Origin: Bin87 sp963663945
GTDB taxonomy: Bacteria; Chloroflexota; Dehalococcoidia; Lucifugimonadales; UBA3495
Direction of reading: 5' to 3'
Length of the DNA: 64,000 bases
Assembly: GCA_963663945.1 (NCBI GenBank)
Contig: OY760687.1
Location: 1,240,001 to 1,304,000, forward strand
Shown in pieces: positions 54,720-62,750 of this stretch (the stretch's first letter is position 1; every line of letters begins with the position of its first letter). The position numbers and the translations under genes are program-made. Below the pieces are notes generated by a model. It saw only the letters and a list, made by a program, of their open reading frames with translations, made no database searches and had not been told where the DNA came from.

Positions 54720-54756
54720 TCGACGATAAATCGGCAAGAATGGTTGACGCGGGACA

Positions 54757-54974
54757 CCATCACAGGCATATCCATCGTGCCATCCCATTTGATCCAACTG
54801 TTCGCGCCGGTAGCGGCTGGCTTGATCATCGTGTCCCAACAATCGTGGATCATGTTCCCGGCGGCAACGATGGTCGTTGGCTCCATCGGGTGCCTTTGCT
54901 TCACCCTGCTGGGCGACCCGCGGCCGTCGCCGTCTCAGTCACGCGACGCTGAACTCCTGGGGCTGAGGGCCTGA
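54757..54974 (+). pseudogene. MFS transporter, 3' part, split by IS21 insertion
   Basis: The frame continues the transporter broken at 52342: TITGISIVPSHLIQLF, AAGLIIVSQQSWIMFPA and ATMVVGSIGCLCFTLLGDP encode the last two membrane helices and a short charged tail. It begins with the second copy of the CCATC duplication. With no start of its own it is not expected to be expressed, although an artificial TTG at 54744 lies in the element end. Confidence 0.8.
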
Positions 54975-55006
54975 GAAGCCGGTGGCAGGGCAGTCGATAG
55001 GAACGT

Positions 55007-56221
55007 TCACCGGATTACGGGCCTTCTGGCCAGAAAGTAGCACAGGCCTGATGCTAACTGCATACCGGCGGCTGCCAGCAGCGCGGCCGTATACGTGCCG
55101 GTCTGCACGAAGATCCATCCCGCCGCTGCCGGAGCCACCAGCGATCCGAGGCCGAAGCTCACCGTCATGATGCCAACCAGGGAGCCGAAGCTGCGCCGGC
55201 CGAAGTATTCGCCCACCGCCAACCACCCCAGGGTGGCAATGCCTTCGGTGGCGGCGATGGACAGCACGAACATCACTGCGGCCCCGTAGCCGGAGCCGGC
55301 CACGAACGCCACCGTCCCGATCGCTCCCACCGACATGCCGCCGATCAGGAGCCATCGGGACGGGATCCAGGTAGCCGCCAAACCCATGGCAATTCGGATG
55401 GGTATGATGGCCAGGAAGGTGGACGACAGGTAGAAGGCCGCCTGGTCCTGGGGGATGCCCTTCCATACCAGCATCGGTATCTGGTTGATCACAAGGGCGT
55501 CCGCCGACGCGATGCGCAGCGTGACCGCCGCCGTCATCAGCCAGAAGGCCGGAGTGGATACCGCTCGCCTCAGCGTGAAATCGGAGTCGGAATACACGGG
55601 TTCGATGCGCCGGTTGCGGGACGGGGCCGTGCTGCCTATTGCCGGACGCGCTCCGTCGGGCAGTAACCCGATGTCCTCCGGCCGGCTCCGGATCACCACG
55701 GCCGCGCCGACGACCAGGATCCCGGAAAGGCCTCCCACGCATAGGACGGTGGCCCGCCATCCGAACTCTCCCTCGCACCAGGCCAGCAGAGGGACCATCA
55801 CGGCGGCGCCACCCGCGAAGGCGGTGTTCAGGAGTGTCATGGTCAGCGCTTTCCGCCGGACGAACCACTGGTTGGCTATCGTCATCAGGTTGGGCACAAT
55901 ACCGATGCCACGGCCGATGGCGGCCAGTCCCGTGTACGCCAGGACCAGTTGCCAGTAGGAGTCCACGCCGGCCACCGCCGCGAACCCGGCGCAGCTCAAA
56001 AGCCCGCCGATGAGGACCAGTCGTCGGCCTCCGTAGCGGTCGGCCAGCCAACCCGCCCCCAAGGCGGCCACGTTGCCCACGGCCCAGGCGGCTCCCACCA
56101 CGAAGGCGAACTGTGCCGGGTCGATGCCCAGATCCTCGCCGATGGGCGCGGCGAATACCAGGAACCCGGGGATCATGGCGCCGAAACCCAGGAAACCCGT
56201 TACGCCCCCGGCCAGCAACAC
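55007..56221 (-). CDS. MFS transporter, second copy
   Basis: This roughly 404-residue membrane transporter is a paralogue of the upstream gene and of the disrupted one: AFVVGAAWAVGNVAALGAGW, DRYGGRRLVLIGGLLSCAGF and RSRPEDIGLLPDG are shared marks. About 12 helices are predicted. A GTG at 56221 is the first standard start, but the same open frame upstream encodes GIYYGWW, the conserved family N-terminus. The true start may therefore be non-canonical, for example an ATA at 56302 overlapping the previous stop (ATAG), or a CTG at 56293. Substrate is unknown; oxalate- or monocarboxylate-like acids are typical for this group. Confidence 0.85.
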   Translation of the reverse strand: MLLAGGVTGFLGFGAMIPGFLVFAAPIGEDLGIDPAQFAFVVGAAWAVGNVAALGAGWLADRYGGRRLVLIGGLLSCAGFAAVAGVDSYWQLVLAYTGLAAIGRGIGIVPNLMTIANQWFVRRKALTMTLLNTAFAGGAAVMVPLLAWCEGEFGWRATVLCVGGLSGILVVGAAVVIRSRPEDIGLLPDGARPAIGSTAPSRNRRIEPVYSDSDFTLRRAVSTPAFWLMTAAVTLRIASADALVINQIPMLVWKGIPQDQAAFYLSSTFLAIIPIRIAMGLAATWIPSRWLLIGGMSVGAIGTVAFVAGSGYGAAVMFVLSIAATEGIATLGWLAVGEYFGRRSFGSLVGIMTVSFGLGSLVAPAAAGWIFVQTGTYTAALLAAAGMQLASGLCYFLARRPVIR

Positions 56222-56298
56222 CCACCAGCCGTAGTAGATGCCCGGGGCGTTGGTCCGAATCCGGCGCGCGCGTCTCTCTGGCGACTCGCTCAGGGTCG

Positions 56299-57606
56299 CT
56301 ATCCCTCGCTCGCCGCGGCCTCGCCGGGCCGCTTCGCCAGCAGGAAGGCGCCCGCAGAGATCATCTGGAGCACGCCGACGGCCACCAGGACAGGTACGAA
56401 GCTGCCGGTGCGGTCAAACACCCACCCCGCAGCCGCTGGTACGATCGGCCCGCTGACTCCGTAGAACAGCGTCATGACACCGACCAGCGTCCCGAAGCTG
56501 CGCCGGCCGAAGTATTCGCCGACGGTGATCCAGGCCAGGGCACTCACTCCCTGCCCGGCGGCGGAGGAAACGATCAGGAACCAGGCCACCTCGTCCCCGT
56601 CCAGCAGCAGGGCGGCAACGGAGCAAAGGGCGACCAGGGCCATGGCTCCGCTCAACAGCCAGCGAGGCGATGCCCACGCGGCGGCGAGCCCCATGCCGAA
56701 CCGGGCCGGGATGGTGGCGAAATAGGTGATTGAGAGGTAGATGGAGGTCCGTTCTTCGGCGACACCTTTCCAGATCAGGATGGGGATCTGGTTGATGACC
56801 AGCACATCGGACGGAACCGTGCGCAGGGCGGCGCCCACCGTCAGCGCCCAGAAAGAAAGCGTCACGAGCGCTTGTGTCGCGGAGTATTCCAGCCGCCGGG
56901 ATCCGGCAGCTCCAGCAAGCCTCGAGTTTCTCCGGGGCGTGGCGGCGTCGATCACGCCCGCGCCGTAGGGTTGCAGACCCATATCCTCGGGTCGGCTGCG
57001 TATGATCGCCGCAGCCGGGATGGTCAAAATGCACACCAGGAGACCGGCGATGACGGCGGTGGGTCTCCAGCCAATCTGCTCTGACACGATGCTCAGCGCC
57101 GGGAGTATGGCCGCCGCGCCGGCCACCACGGCAGTATTGATTACCGCCAGGGCGAGTGCCTTGCGCTGCTCGAACCACTGGTTGACCACCGTCATCAGGG
57201 TCGGAAAGATCCCGAGACCACGTCCCAGTGAAGCGACCACGGAGTAGGTCGCCACGATGGACCAGAACGAGTCGGCGAAAGCCAGCGCGGCGAAGCCGAC
57301 TCCGGCTAGAAGACCCCCGGCCATGATCAGGCGGCGCGCCCCATATCGGTCGGCCAGCCACCCGGCCGCCAGCGAGGTGACGTCGCCCACGCCCCAAGCG
57401 GCCCCGACCACAAACGCGGATTGTCCGGATGTCAGGCCGAGTTCATCACGAATGTGAACCGAAAAGGCCAGGTACCCCGGGATCACCACGCCAAAGGCGA
57501 CGAAACCAAGGACAACAGCGGCGGCGAGTACCCACCACCCGTAGAAAAGCCCGCCCTGGCTGTTTGGGTCCCGGGCAGAGTTCAGGCGATGCGCGATCCC
57601 TCGCAC
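56299..57606 (-). CDS. MFS transporter, third copy
   Basis: This 435-residue transporter begins with a GTG at 57606 and reads GGLFYGWWVLAAAVVLGFVA, SAFVVGAAWGVGDVTSLAAG, DRYGARRLIMAGGLLAGVGF and RSRPEDMGLQPYG. The length and 12-helix pattern are normal for the oxalate/formate antiporter-like branch. The downstream paralogue begins within or just after its TAG, so they form a tandem pair and probably arose by duplication. Substrate is unknown. No strong ribosome-binding site is seen. Confidence 0.88.
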   Translation of the reverse strand: MRGIAHRLNSARDPNSQGGLFYGWWVLAAAVVLGFVAFGVVIPGYLAFSVHIRDELGLTSGQSAFVVGAAWGVGDVTSLAAGWLADRYGARRLIMAGGLLAGVGFAALAFADSFWSIVATYSVVASLGRGLGIFPTLMTVVNQWFEQRKALALAVINTAVVAGAAAILPALSIVSEQIGWRPTAVIAGLLVCILTIPAAAIIRSRPEDMGLQPYGAGVIDAATPRRNSRLAGAAGSRRLEYSATQALVTLSFWALTVGAALRTVPSDVLVINQIPILIWKGVAEERTSIYLSITYFATIPARFGMGLAAAWASPRWLLSGAMALVALCSVAALLLDGDEVAWFLIVSSAAGQGVSALAWITVGEYFGRRSFGTLVGVMTLFYGVSGPIVPAAAGWVFDRTGSFVPVLVAVGVLQMISAGAFLLAKRPGEAAASEG

Positions 57607-57712
57607 CGGGCTATTCCAGTGTCACGGCCGGGATGCCCTGGAGTGCAGCGGCGGCGGCATAACCCGGGCAACCGCTGGGCCGCCGTTGCGGTGTTGACTG
57701 CGCGACGTGCTG

Positions 57713-58081
57713 TCAGTCCGCCAGTGGGATGACCAGGTAAACTCTTTGCTCGTCGCCTACCACGCGCGTCGTGTGTCCCTGGCCGGTCAGGTCTTCGGCC
57801 AGGAGGACGTCGCCGGGCCCGACCCGGTGCGTGGTGCCATCGCTCAGCCCGATTTCAGCCTGCCCGGCGAGGGTTACCGTGTACTGGCGCCGGGGTGCGC
57901 AGTGAAAATCGAGAAAGTAGTCGGGAGGCGAGATGCGAATCGTCATGCCGCTGGTCGCCTGCATCGGCGTGCCCCGCCCGTAGGACCCTTCGGTATCCCG
58001 GAAATCCTCAAAGGGCGGGTCGTAATGCTCGAGACGGGACTGGCCGTCGGGACCGGTGAAAACGCGCACGAATTGGGGCAT
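57713..58081 (-). CDS. Cupin-domain protein
   Basis: This 122-residue single-domain cupin has FHCAPRRQYTVTLAGQAEIG with the first motif in reduced form and GDVLLAEDLTGQGHTTRVVG as the second, including its metal His. The first motif has Arg and Gln at sites usually held by His and Glu, so metal binding may be altered. Such small cupins serve as isomerases, dioxygenases or sensors. AGGAG lies seven bases before the ATG at 58081. It is upstream of the tandem MFS genes on the same strand. Confidence 0.8.
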   Translation of the reverse strand: MPQFVRVFTGPDGQSRLEHYDPPFEDFRDTEGSYGRGTPMQATSGMTIRISPPDYFLDFHCAPRRQYTVTLAGQAEIGLSDGTTHRVGPGDVLLAEDLTGQGHTTRVVGDEQRVYLVIPLAD

Positions 58082-58126
58082 AAGACAACTCCTGAGTGCC
58101 GCTGGTTGCCGCCAATTATACCGGCG

Positions 58127-58483
58127 CTATTCGCCGGGGTGGTCATCCGTCGTAGGGCGCTGCGTCACCCACGACGCGTTGTCGGCCTCGCCGCCTCTGC
58201 CCCGGGAGCGGCGCAGGGACTCCACCGACCGGTTCACCACCACCGCGCCGAGAAGACCAGCAGCGGCTCCCAACGGGAAGGCCAGGAGCCCCCCGGTAAC
58301 GCACAGCACAACCAGCACGTGAGGCTCCACGATGGCGCGTTCGTTCAGATCCGCGATCCTGGCGAACCGCGAGGCAATGGCCCAGGCCACGTACCCGCCG
58401 GCTGCGCTGCCGACCACGGCCGCGCTGATGATGTAAAACAACTTGGTGGGAGTGAACATGACCGCTAATCCAGCCGCCTTCAT
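58127..58483 (-). CDS. Hypothetical two-helix membrane protein
   Basis: This 118-residue protein has no known family. Two hydrophobic stretches are visible, FYIISAAVVGSAAGGYVAW and LVVLCVTGGLLAFPLGAAAG, each with small-residue motifs suited to helix packing. The C-terminal 35 residues are hydrophilic with Arg-rich and acidic patches. AGAGG lies six bases before the ATG at 58483. It may be cotranscribed with the cupin gene. Function is unknown. Confidence 0.55.
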   Translation of the reverse strand: MKAAGLAVMFTPTKLFYIISAAVVGSAAGGYVAWAIASRFARIADLNERAIVEPHVLVVLCVTGGLLAFPLGAAAGLLGAVVVNRSVESLRRSRGRGGEADNASWVTQRPTTDDHPGE

Positions 58484-58572
58484 GCTGCCTCTGGTGCAGA
58501 AATCTACCGTAGCAATCCTAGCACACTATTCGTGGAATTCGCTCTGCCGCTGAACGATTTCGTAAAGCATCC

Positions 58573-58601
58573 TTGACAATATGCCGATAGAACCGTTTAA
58601 T
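58573..58601 (+). promoter_or_regulatory. Sigma-70-type promoter of the dipeptide-ABC operon
   Basis: TTGACA at 58573-58578 and TTTAAT at 58596-58601 are separated by 17 bases, the best vegetative promoter match in the window. It lies 78 bases before the binding-protein start. Confidence 0.7.
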
Positions 58602-58678
58602 CGTCCGGCATCCGTAACGCGGCGGCGCGACAATGATCTGCGCCGCCTGCCCTTTCCAAAAGGAGGGAACATCAAACA

Positions 58679-60490
58679 ATGGGATTGAAACGATATATGA
58701 GCCTGCGGCTGTTGGCCGCGGTTGGCCTGGGAGCAGGTCTGATCGCTGCGGTAGCCTGCGGCGGCGCGTCCGAAGCGCCCGCAGCCCCGGCGGTCGCTCC
58801 TACGGCGCCTCCCGCCAGTTCTGAATCGGCGGCTCCTACCGCCATGCCCGAAACCACCGATTCCGCAGCCATGGCCGAGGAGACCGGTGGTCACGTCACG
58901 CTGCTGGTCACCAACATCGGTAACGGCAAATTCGACCCGCTGCTGACTGAAGGCGAAGACCTCAAGTTCCAGCGCATCTTCCAGACCGCGCTGGTGGGTG
59001 GAGCCGGCGGCAGCGAACTCACCCCGGCGGTGGCCAAGGACTGGTCGGTCAGCGACGACGGGAAGGTCTGGACATTCTCCGTAAACGACGGGTTCATCAC
59101 CGCCCACGACGGCAACGTCATCACTCGCGACGACGTGTACTTCAACCTGAACAGCCGGGTCGGAGCGGAAGCCTTTGAACTGCTGGATGCGGGGTACTAC
59201 GAACCCCGCGACGTGGCCTTGGCAAACCTGATTGAGGGCGTGAGCAAAGGCCCGGCCGACGACCAAGTACAGGTCAACTTCAAGACCGTGCGCCTGGACT
59301 TCGCCTTCAACTGGTCCGAGAATTCCCAGGGCGCCAGCCCGATGATCGTCCCCGAAGCCGCCATGCGTGAGCGCGCCGGCGCCACCGGCTTCGAAGGCTA
59401 CGAAAGCGACCCCATCGGCATCGGCCCCATGAGCGTGACCGATTTCGTGCTGGAGCAGAAGTACTCCTTCGAGAAGTTCGACGACTTCTTCTGGACCACC
59501 GAAAATGGCTTTTCTGAAGACCGCAGCGTTACGTTCGACACTCTGACCATCGAGGTCGTACCCGAGCCGGCCGGTCGCCTGGCTGCCCTCCGCAACGGGC
59601 AGGCCCAACTCATCGAATCGAATATCAACATGATCCCCGACCTGCAGAGCATCGACGGAGCGTCCATTGCCTGGCAGAAGGAGTCGTCCTACAACTGGGT
59701 GGTGTACGTGGACTGCTGGACCGAAGACCTTTGGTGCTTCCCGGTCGAAGCGCGTCAGGCCGCCGAGCACGCCATCGACAAGGACGCCATCGTCAACGGC
59801 CTGTACACCCCGGAGTCGGTGAACGCCGACAGCTGGGCCCACGTGACCCCCAACTCTCTGGGGTGGAGCGAGGACCTGCGGCCGCGAGCCTACGATGTTG
59901 ACCGGGCCCGCGAATTGCTGATGTCCATCGGGTACGGCGGCGCCGACGGCAGCGACGGCACCGACGCCAACGGCGAGCAGATCTCCTTCGTCATATACAC
60001 CTGGGAAGCCGGTGACCTGCCGCTGTTGCCTGACCTGGCCCAACTCTACAAGGACTTCTGGACGGAAGGACTCGGGTGGGACGTTGAAGTGAAGGTCGGC
60101 GACGCGGCGTCAACCCGACAGCAGTGGAACAACCGGGAATACCCCGGCGACGTGCTGGTGCGCACCAACGAGGGCCGGTTCGACGGCACCTCCATCACCC
60201 AGGGCGGATTCCTCAACCCGGACATCGCCTGGCGTGCGGTGGACAACTGGGAGAACGAGCCTTGGGCCAGCACCACCACGCCGGTCGTGCAAAAGGGTCT
60301 GTCGGACCTGAACCCCGACACCCGCGCCGCCTCGTATGCGGAGATGTACGCATACCTGAAGAACCAGACGTACTGGGGCGACGGGTTCAACACCAACGTT
60401 CCGTGGGGCCTGGGCGCCGACGTGGCCTCCTATGAGCCCTGGAGCTTGGTTCCGTACGTCACCGCGATCTGGACGCTGAAGCTGAAGTAA
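58679..60490 (+). CDS. Family-5 peptide/nickel-type ABC binding lipoprotein
   Basis: This 603-residue lipoprotein has a signal of Arg/Leu-rich start, hydrophobic stretch and AAVACGGA lipobox (Cys27), then an Ala/Pro-rich linker. From residue 75 it has a family-5 binding domain with VAKDWSVSDDGKVWTFSVND, RDDVYFNLNSRVGA and VEARQAAEHAIDKDAIVNGL. It delivers peptides or other small solutes to the permease pair encoded next. AAAGGAGG precedes the ATG, and a strong promoter lies 78 bases upstream. It is distant from the longer binding protein at 34865-37030. Confidence 0.92.
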   Translation: MGLKRYMSLRLLAAVGLGAGLIAAVACGGASEAPAAPAVAPTAPPASSESAAPTAMPETTDSAAMAEETGGHVTLLVTNIGNGKFDPLLTEGEDLKFQRIFQTALVGGAGGSELTPAVAKDWSVSDDGKVWTFSVNDGFITAHDGNVITRDDVYFNLNSRVGAEAFELLDAGYYEPRDVALANLIEGVSKGPADDQVQVNFKTVRLDFAFNWSENSQGASPMIVPEAAMRERAGATGFEGYESDPIGIGPMSVTDFVLEQKYSFEKFDDFFWTTENGFSEDRSVTFDTLTIEVVPEPAGRLAALRNGQAQLIESNINMIPDLQSIDGASIAWQKESSYNWVVYVDCWTEDLWCFPVEARQAAEHAIDKDAIVNGLYTPESVNADSWAHVTPNSLGWSEDLRPRAYDVDRARELLMSIGYGGADGSDGTDANGEQISFVIYTWEAGDLPLLPDLAQLYKDFWTEGLGWDVEVKVGDAASTRQQWNNREYPGDVLVRTNEGRFDGTSITQGGFLNPDIAWRAVDNWENEPWASTTTPVVQKGLSDLNPDTRAASYAEMYAYLKNQTYWGDGFNTNVPWGLGADVASYEPWSLVPYVTAIWTLKLK

Positions 60491-60586
60491 ACCATATCCG
60501 GTGCACCCGGGCGGTCGGCGTCATCCCAAAATACGGATAGGCGCCGGCCGCTCAAAGACTAGTAAATCGTTTGTCAGGTTAGGTTT

Positions 60587-61552
60587 ATGACCACATACAT
60601 CGTGCGACGCATTGGCGAGGGATTGCTCACCTTGATCGCCCTCAGCTTTGTCGTATTCGGCAGTGTGCATCTGACTGGGGATCCAGCCCGGTTCCTCTTG
60701 CCCATCTCCGCGGAACACGATGAGTCGGTGTACGAGGCGCAGAAGGCCGCCTACGGCCTGGATAAGCCGTTCATCGTCCAGTATTGGAACTTCCTGATCA
60801 AGGCGGCCCGCCTGGACTTCGGCCAGTCGTTTACGGCCCGCCGGCCGGTGCAGGAAATATTGCTGGAACGCATCCCGGCTACCGTGCATCTGGCGGTCAC
60901 GGCGACGATCCTGGCCATAGGCATCGGCGTGCCGTTAGGGATTATTTCGGCGGTGAAACGGGATACTATCCTGGACCGGGTGTGCAAAGCATTCGCGATA
61001 TTCGGCATGGCGGCGCCCCAGTTCTGGGTGGCCATCATGCTCATCATTCTGTTCGCGGGGTATTGGGGGTGGTTGCCGGCTTTCGGCAGAGGCGATATGA
61101 CCGGATGGTTCCCATCATGGTCGCAGATTCCGGACATGCTGGCCCACCTGATCTTGCCCGCCTTCGTGTTGGCGCTGGCCATCATCGCCGCCATCATGCG
61201 CCTGGCCCGGTCGGCAATGCTGGAAGTCCTGGACAGCGACTACGTCAAGTTCGCCCAGGTGAAGGGAATGAGCGACCGGGTCGTTATCTGGAAGCACGCC
61301 GCCCGCAACGCGCTCATACCGGTCATCACCTTCGGCGGAATCAGCCTGGCTGGTCTCCTCAACGGATCGGTTGTCGTTGAAGTGGTGTTTGCCTGGCCCG
61401 GCGTCGGCCTCATGCTGCTGGAGGGCGTGCTTTCCAACAACTTCCCTCAGGTTGAGGGAGCAATCATGGTCTCGGGCGCGGCCTACATCCTGACCGCGCT
61501 GGTCGTTGATATTCTCTACGGTTACGCCGACCCTCGGGTTCGGATGAACTAG
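60587..61552 (+). CDS. ABC transporter permease, DppB/OppB type
   Basis: This 321-residue inner-membrane permease has the DppB N-terminus (YIVRRIGEGLLTLIALSFVV) and six helices. The cytoplasmic coupling loop SDYVKFAQVKGMSDRVVIWK ends in HAARNALIPVITFGGI. It should form a heterodimer with the next gene's product and import ligand from the upstream binding lipoprotein. The gap from the binding-protein stop is about 95 bases without an obvious terminator. Confidence 0.94.
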   Translation: MTTYIVRRIGEGLLTLIALSFVVFGSVHLTGDPARFLLPISAEHDESVYEAQKAAYGLDKPFIVQYWNFLIKAARLDFGQSFTARRPVQEILLERIPATVHLAVTATILAIGIGVPLGIISAVKRDTILDRVCKAFAIFGMAAPQFWVAIMLIILFAGYWGWLPAFGRGDMTGWFPSWSQIPDMLAHLILPAFVLALAIIAAIMRLARSAMLEVLDSDYVKFAQVKGMSDRVVIWKHAARNALIPVITFGGISLAGLLNGSVVVEVVFAWPGVGLMLLEGVLSNNFPQVEGAIMVSGAAYILTALVVDILYGYADPRVRMN

Positions 61553-61575
61553 CAATCTCCACCGGGAGGGCAACC

Positions 61576-62460
61576 TTGGCTGCAGAAACTCCAGCGCTGG
61601 TTCTTGAAGAGCGCGCTCCCGTCTCCCTGGCGCAGCGCGTCAAGGACGCACGATTGCCGTGGGTTACTATCGCGATCCTGCTGATCATCGTATTCTGCGC
61701 GGCCTTCGCCAACTTAGTCGCTCCTCACGACCCGCGCACCAACGACGTGCGCAACAAACTCCAGCCGCCCTTCGCCAGCAGCGAGCATGTGCTGGGCACC
61801 GACCGGTTGGGCAAGGACATGCTGAGCCGCCTGATATTCGGCGCCCGGACGATGCTCCAGGTGACTGCCCCGTCAATGATTGTGGCCATCGTCGCCGGCA
61901 CCATCGTGGGGCTGGTGTCCGGTTACTCCGGCCGGTGGGCCGACTCGGTGCTGATGCGCATCACCGACGCGGTATTAGGATTTCCATCAATTCTGGTGGC
62001 GTTGTTGATCGTCACCTATCTGGGAACCGGTGTGTGGAACGTCATGATCGCCATCGCCGCCACCCAGTGGGCCCGATTCGCCCGCATGATTCGAGGTGAA
62101 GTCCTCGCCATCCGCGACCGGGACTTCGTGGTGCTGGCGCAGATCTACGGAGTTTCGCCCGGAATGATCGTATGGCGCCACTTGTTCCCCAACGTCATCA
62201 ACACCCTGATGGTGCTGACCAGCGTCAGCATCGGCCAGGTCATCCTGCTGGAAGCCTCGCTGAGCTTCCTCGGCCTTGGCCTCGCCCCCGGTGACCCAGC
62301 GTGGGGCATCCTGGTTGCGGAAGGACGCGAATTCCTGACCCAGGCGTGGTGGATCGCGCTGTTCCCCGGCCTGGTGATCACGGTGGTCGTGATGGCGTTC
62401 AACTTCTTTGGCGACTGGCTGCGCGACTACCTCGACCCCAGGCTGCGGCGGGCCGGCTAG
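61576..62460 (+). CDS. ABC transporter permease, DppC/OppC type
   Basis: This 294-residue permease starts at a TTG (61576) supported by GGGAGGG. It has the DppC pattern: GTDRLGKDMLSRLIFGARTM, DAVLGFPSILVALLIVTYLG and the coupling loop VLAQIYGVSPGMIVWRHLFP, ending GLGLAPGDPAWGILV. It completes the permease pair with the previous gene. No DppD/DppF-type ATPases follow; the next gene is valS, so ATPase subunits must be encoded elsewhere or shared. Confidence 0.94.
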   Translation: MAAETPALVLEERAPVSLAQRVKDARLPWVTIAILLIIVFCAAFANLVAPHDPRTNDVRNKLQPPFASSEHVLGTDRLGKDMLSRLIFGARTMLQVTAPSMIVAIVAGTIVGLVSGYSGRWADSVLMRITDAVLGFPSILVALLIVTYLGTGVWNVMIAIAATQWARFARMIRGEVLAIRDRDFVVLAQIYGVSPGMIVWRHLFPNVINTLMVLTSVSIGQVILLEASLSFLGLGLAPGDPAWGILVAEGREFLTQAWWIALFPGLVITVVVMAFNFFGDWLRDYLDPRLRRAG

Positions 62461-62750
62461 ACGGCTTGCCCGCGGACGGGCGCCAGTTTCGGTTACGCCT
62501 GTCCGCCGTTCGGGAGACCCTCGCGGCTCGGGCCGGTGAAACGGACCCGGTCGTCCGTAACACAACCGCTGCCAGGCCCGTTTGATAGTGGGTGTGGCAG
62601 GCCCTGAAGCGATGCCGTAAGCAGGCGTCTGCGTGTGGACAATGCTGATTGCCCGGTGCTACCATTTTTTGAAAGATTTTCAACAATCTACGCGTCGCTG
62701 GATGAGGTAGCGCAAGCTTCCTCGCTGGCGCACATTTGTGGGACGGTACG
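62461..62750. other. Gap upstream of valS without a recognised leader
   Basis: 290 bases between the permease stop and valS. I looked for a T-box riboswitch (tRNA-sensing leader common before synthetase genes) and found neither its conserved antiterminator core nor a clear terminator. No gene is seen. Confidence 0.4.

Larger units (their letters stand above)
52343..54756 (+). mobile_element. IS21-family insertion sequence, 2414 bp
   Basis: The element runs from TG at 52343 to CA at 54756 and is flanked by the 5-bp duplication CCATC (52338-52342 and 54757-54761). It encodes istA and istB in overlapping frames. Imperfect end repeats occur: ATTCTTGCCGGTT at 52380-52392, its inverted 12/13 match at 54729-54741, and a further partial copy at 54705-54717, as expected for the multiple terminal repeats of this family. 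Both coding genes look intact, so the element could be active. Confidence 0.9.

Noticed and set aside
62461..62750. T-box riboswitch before valS
   Set aside because: I found no conserved T-box core or terminator/antiterminator pair.
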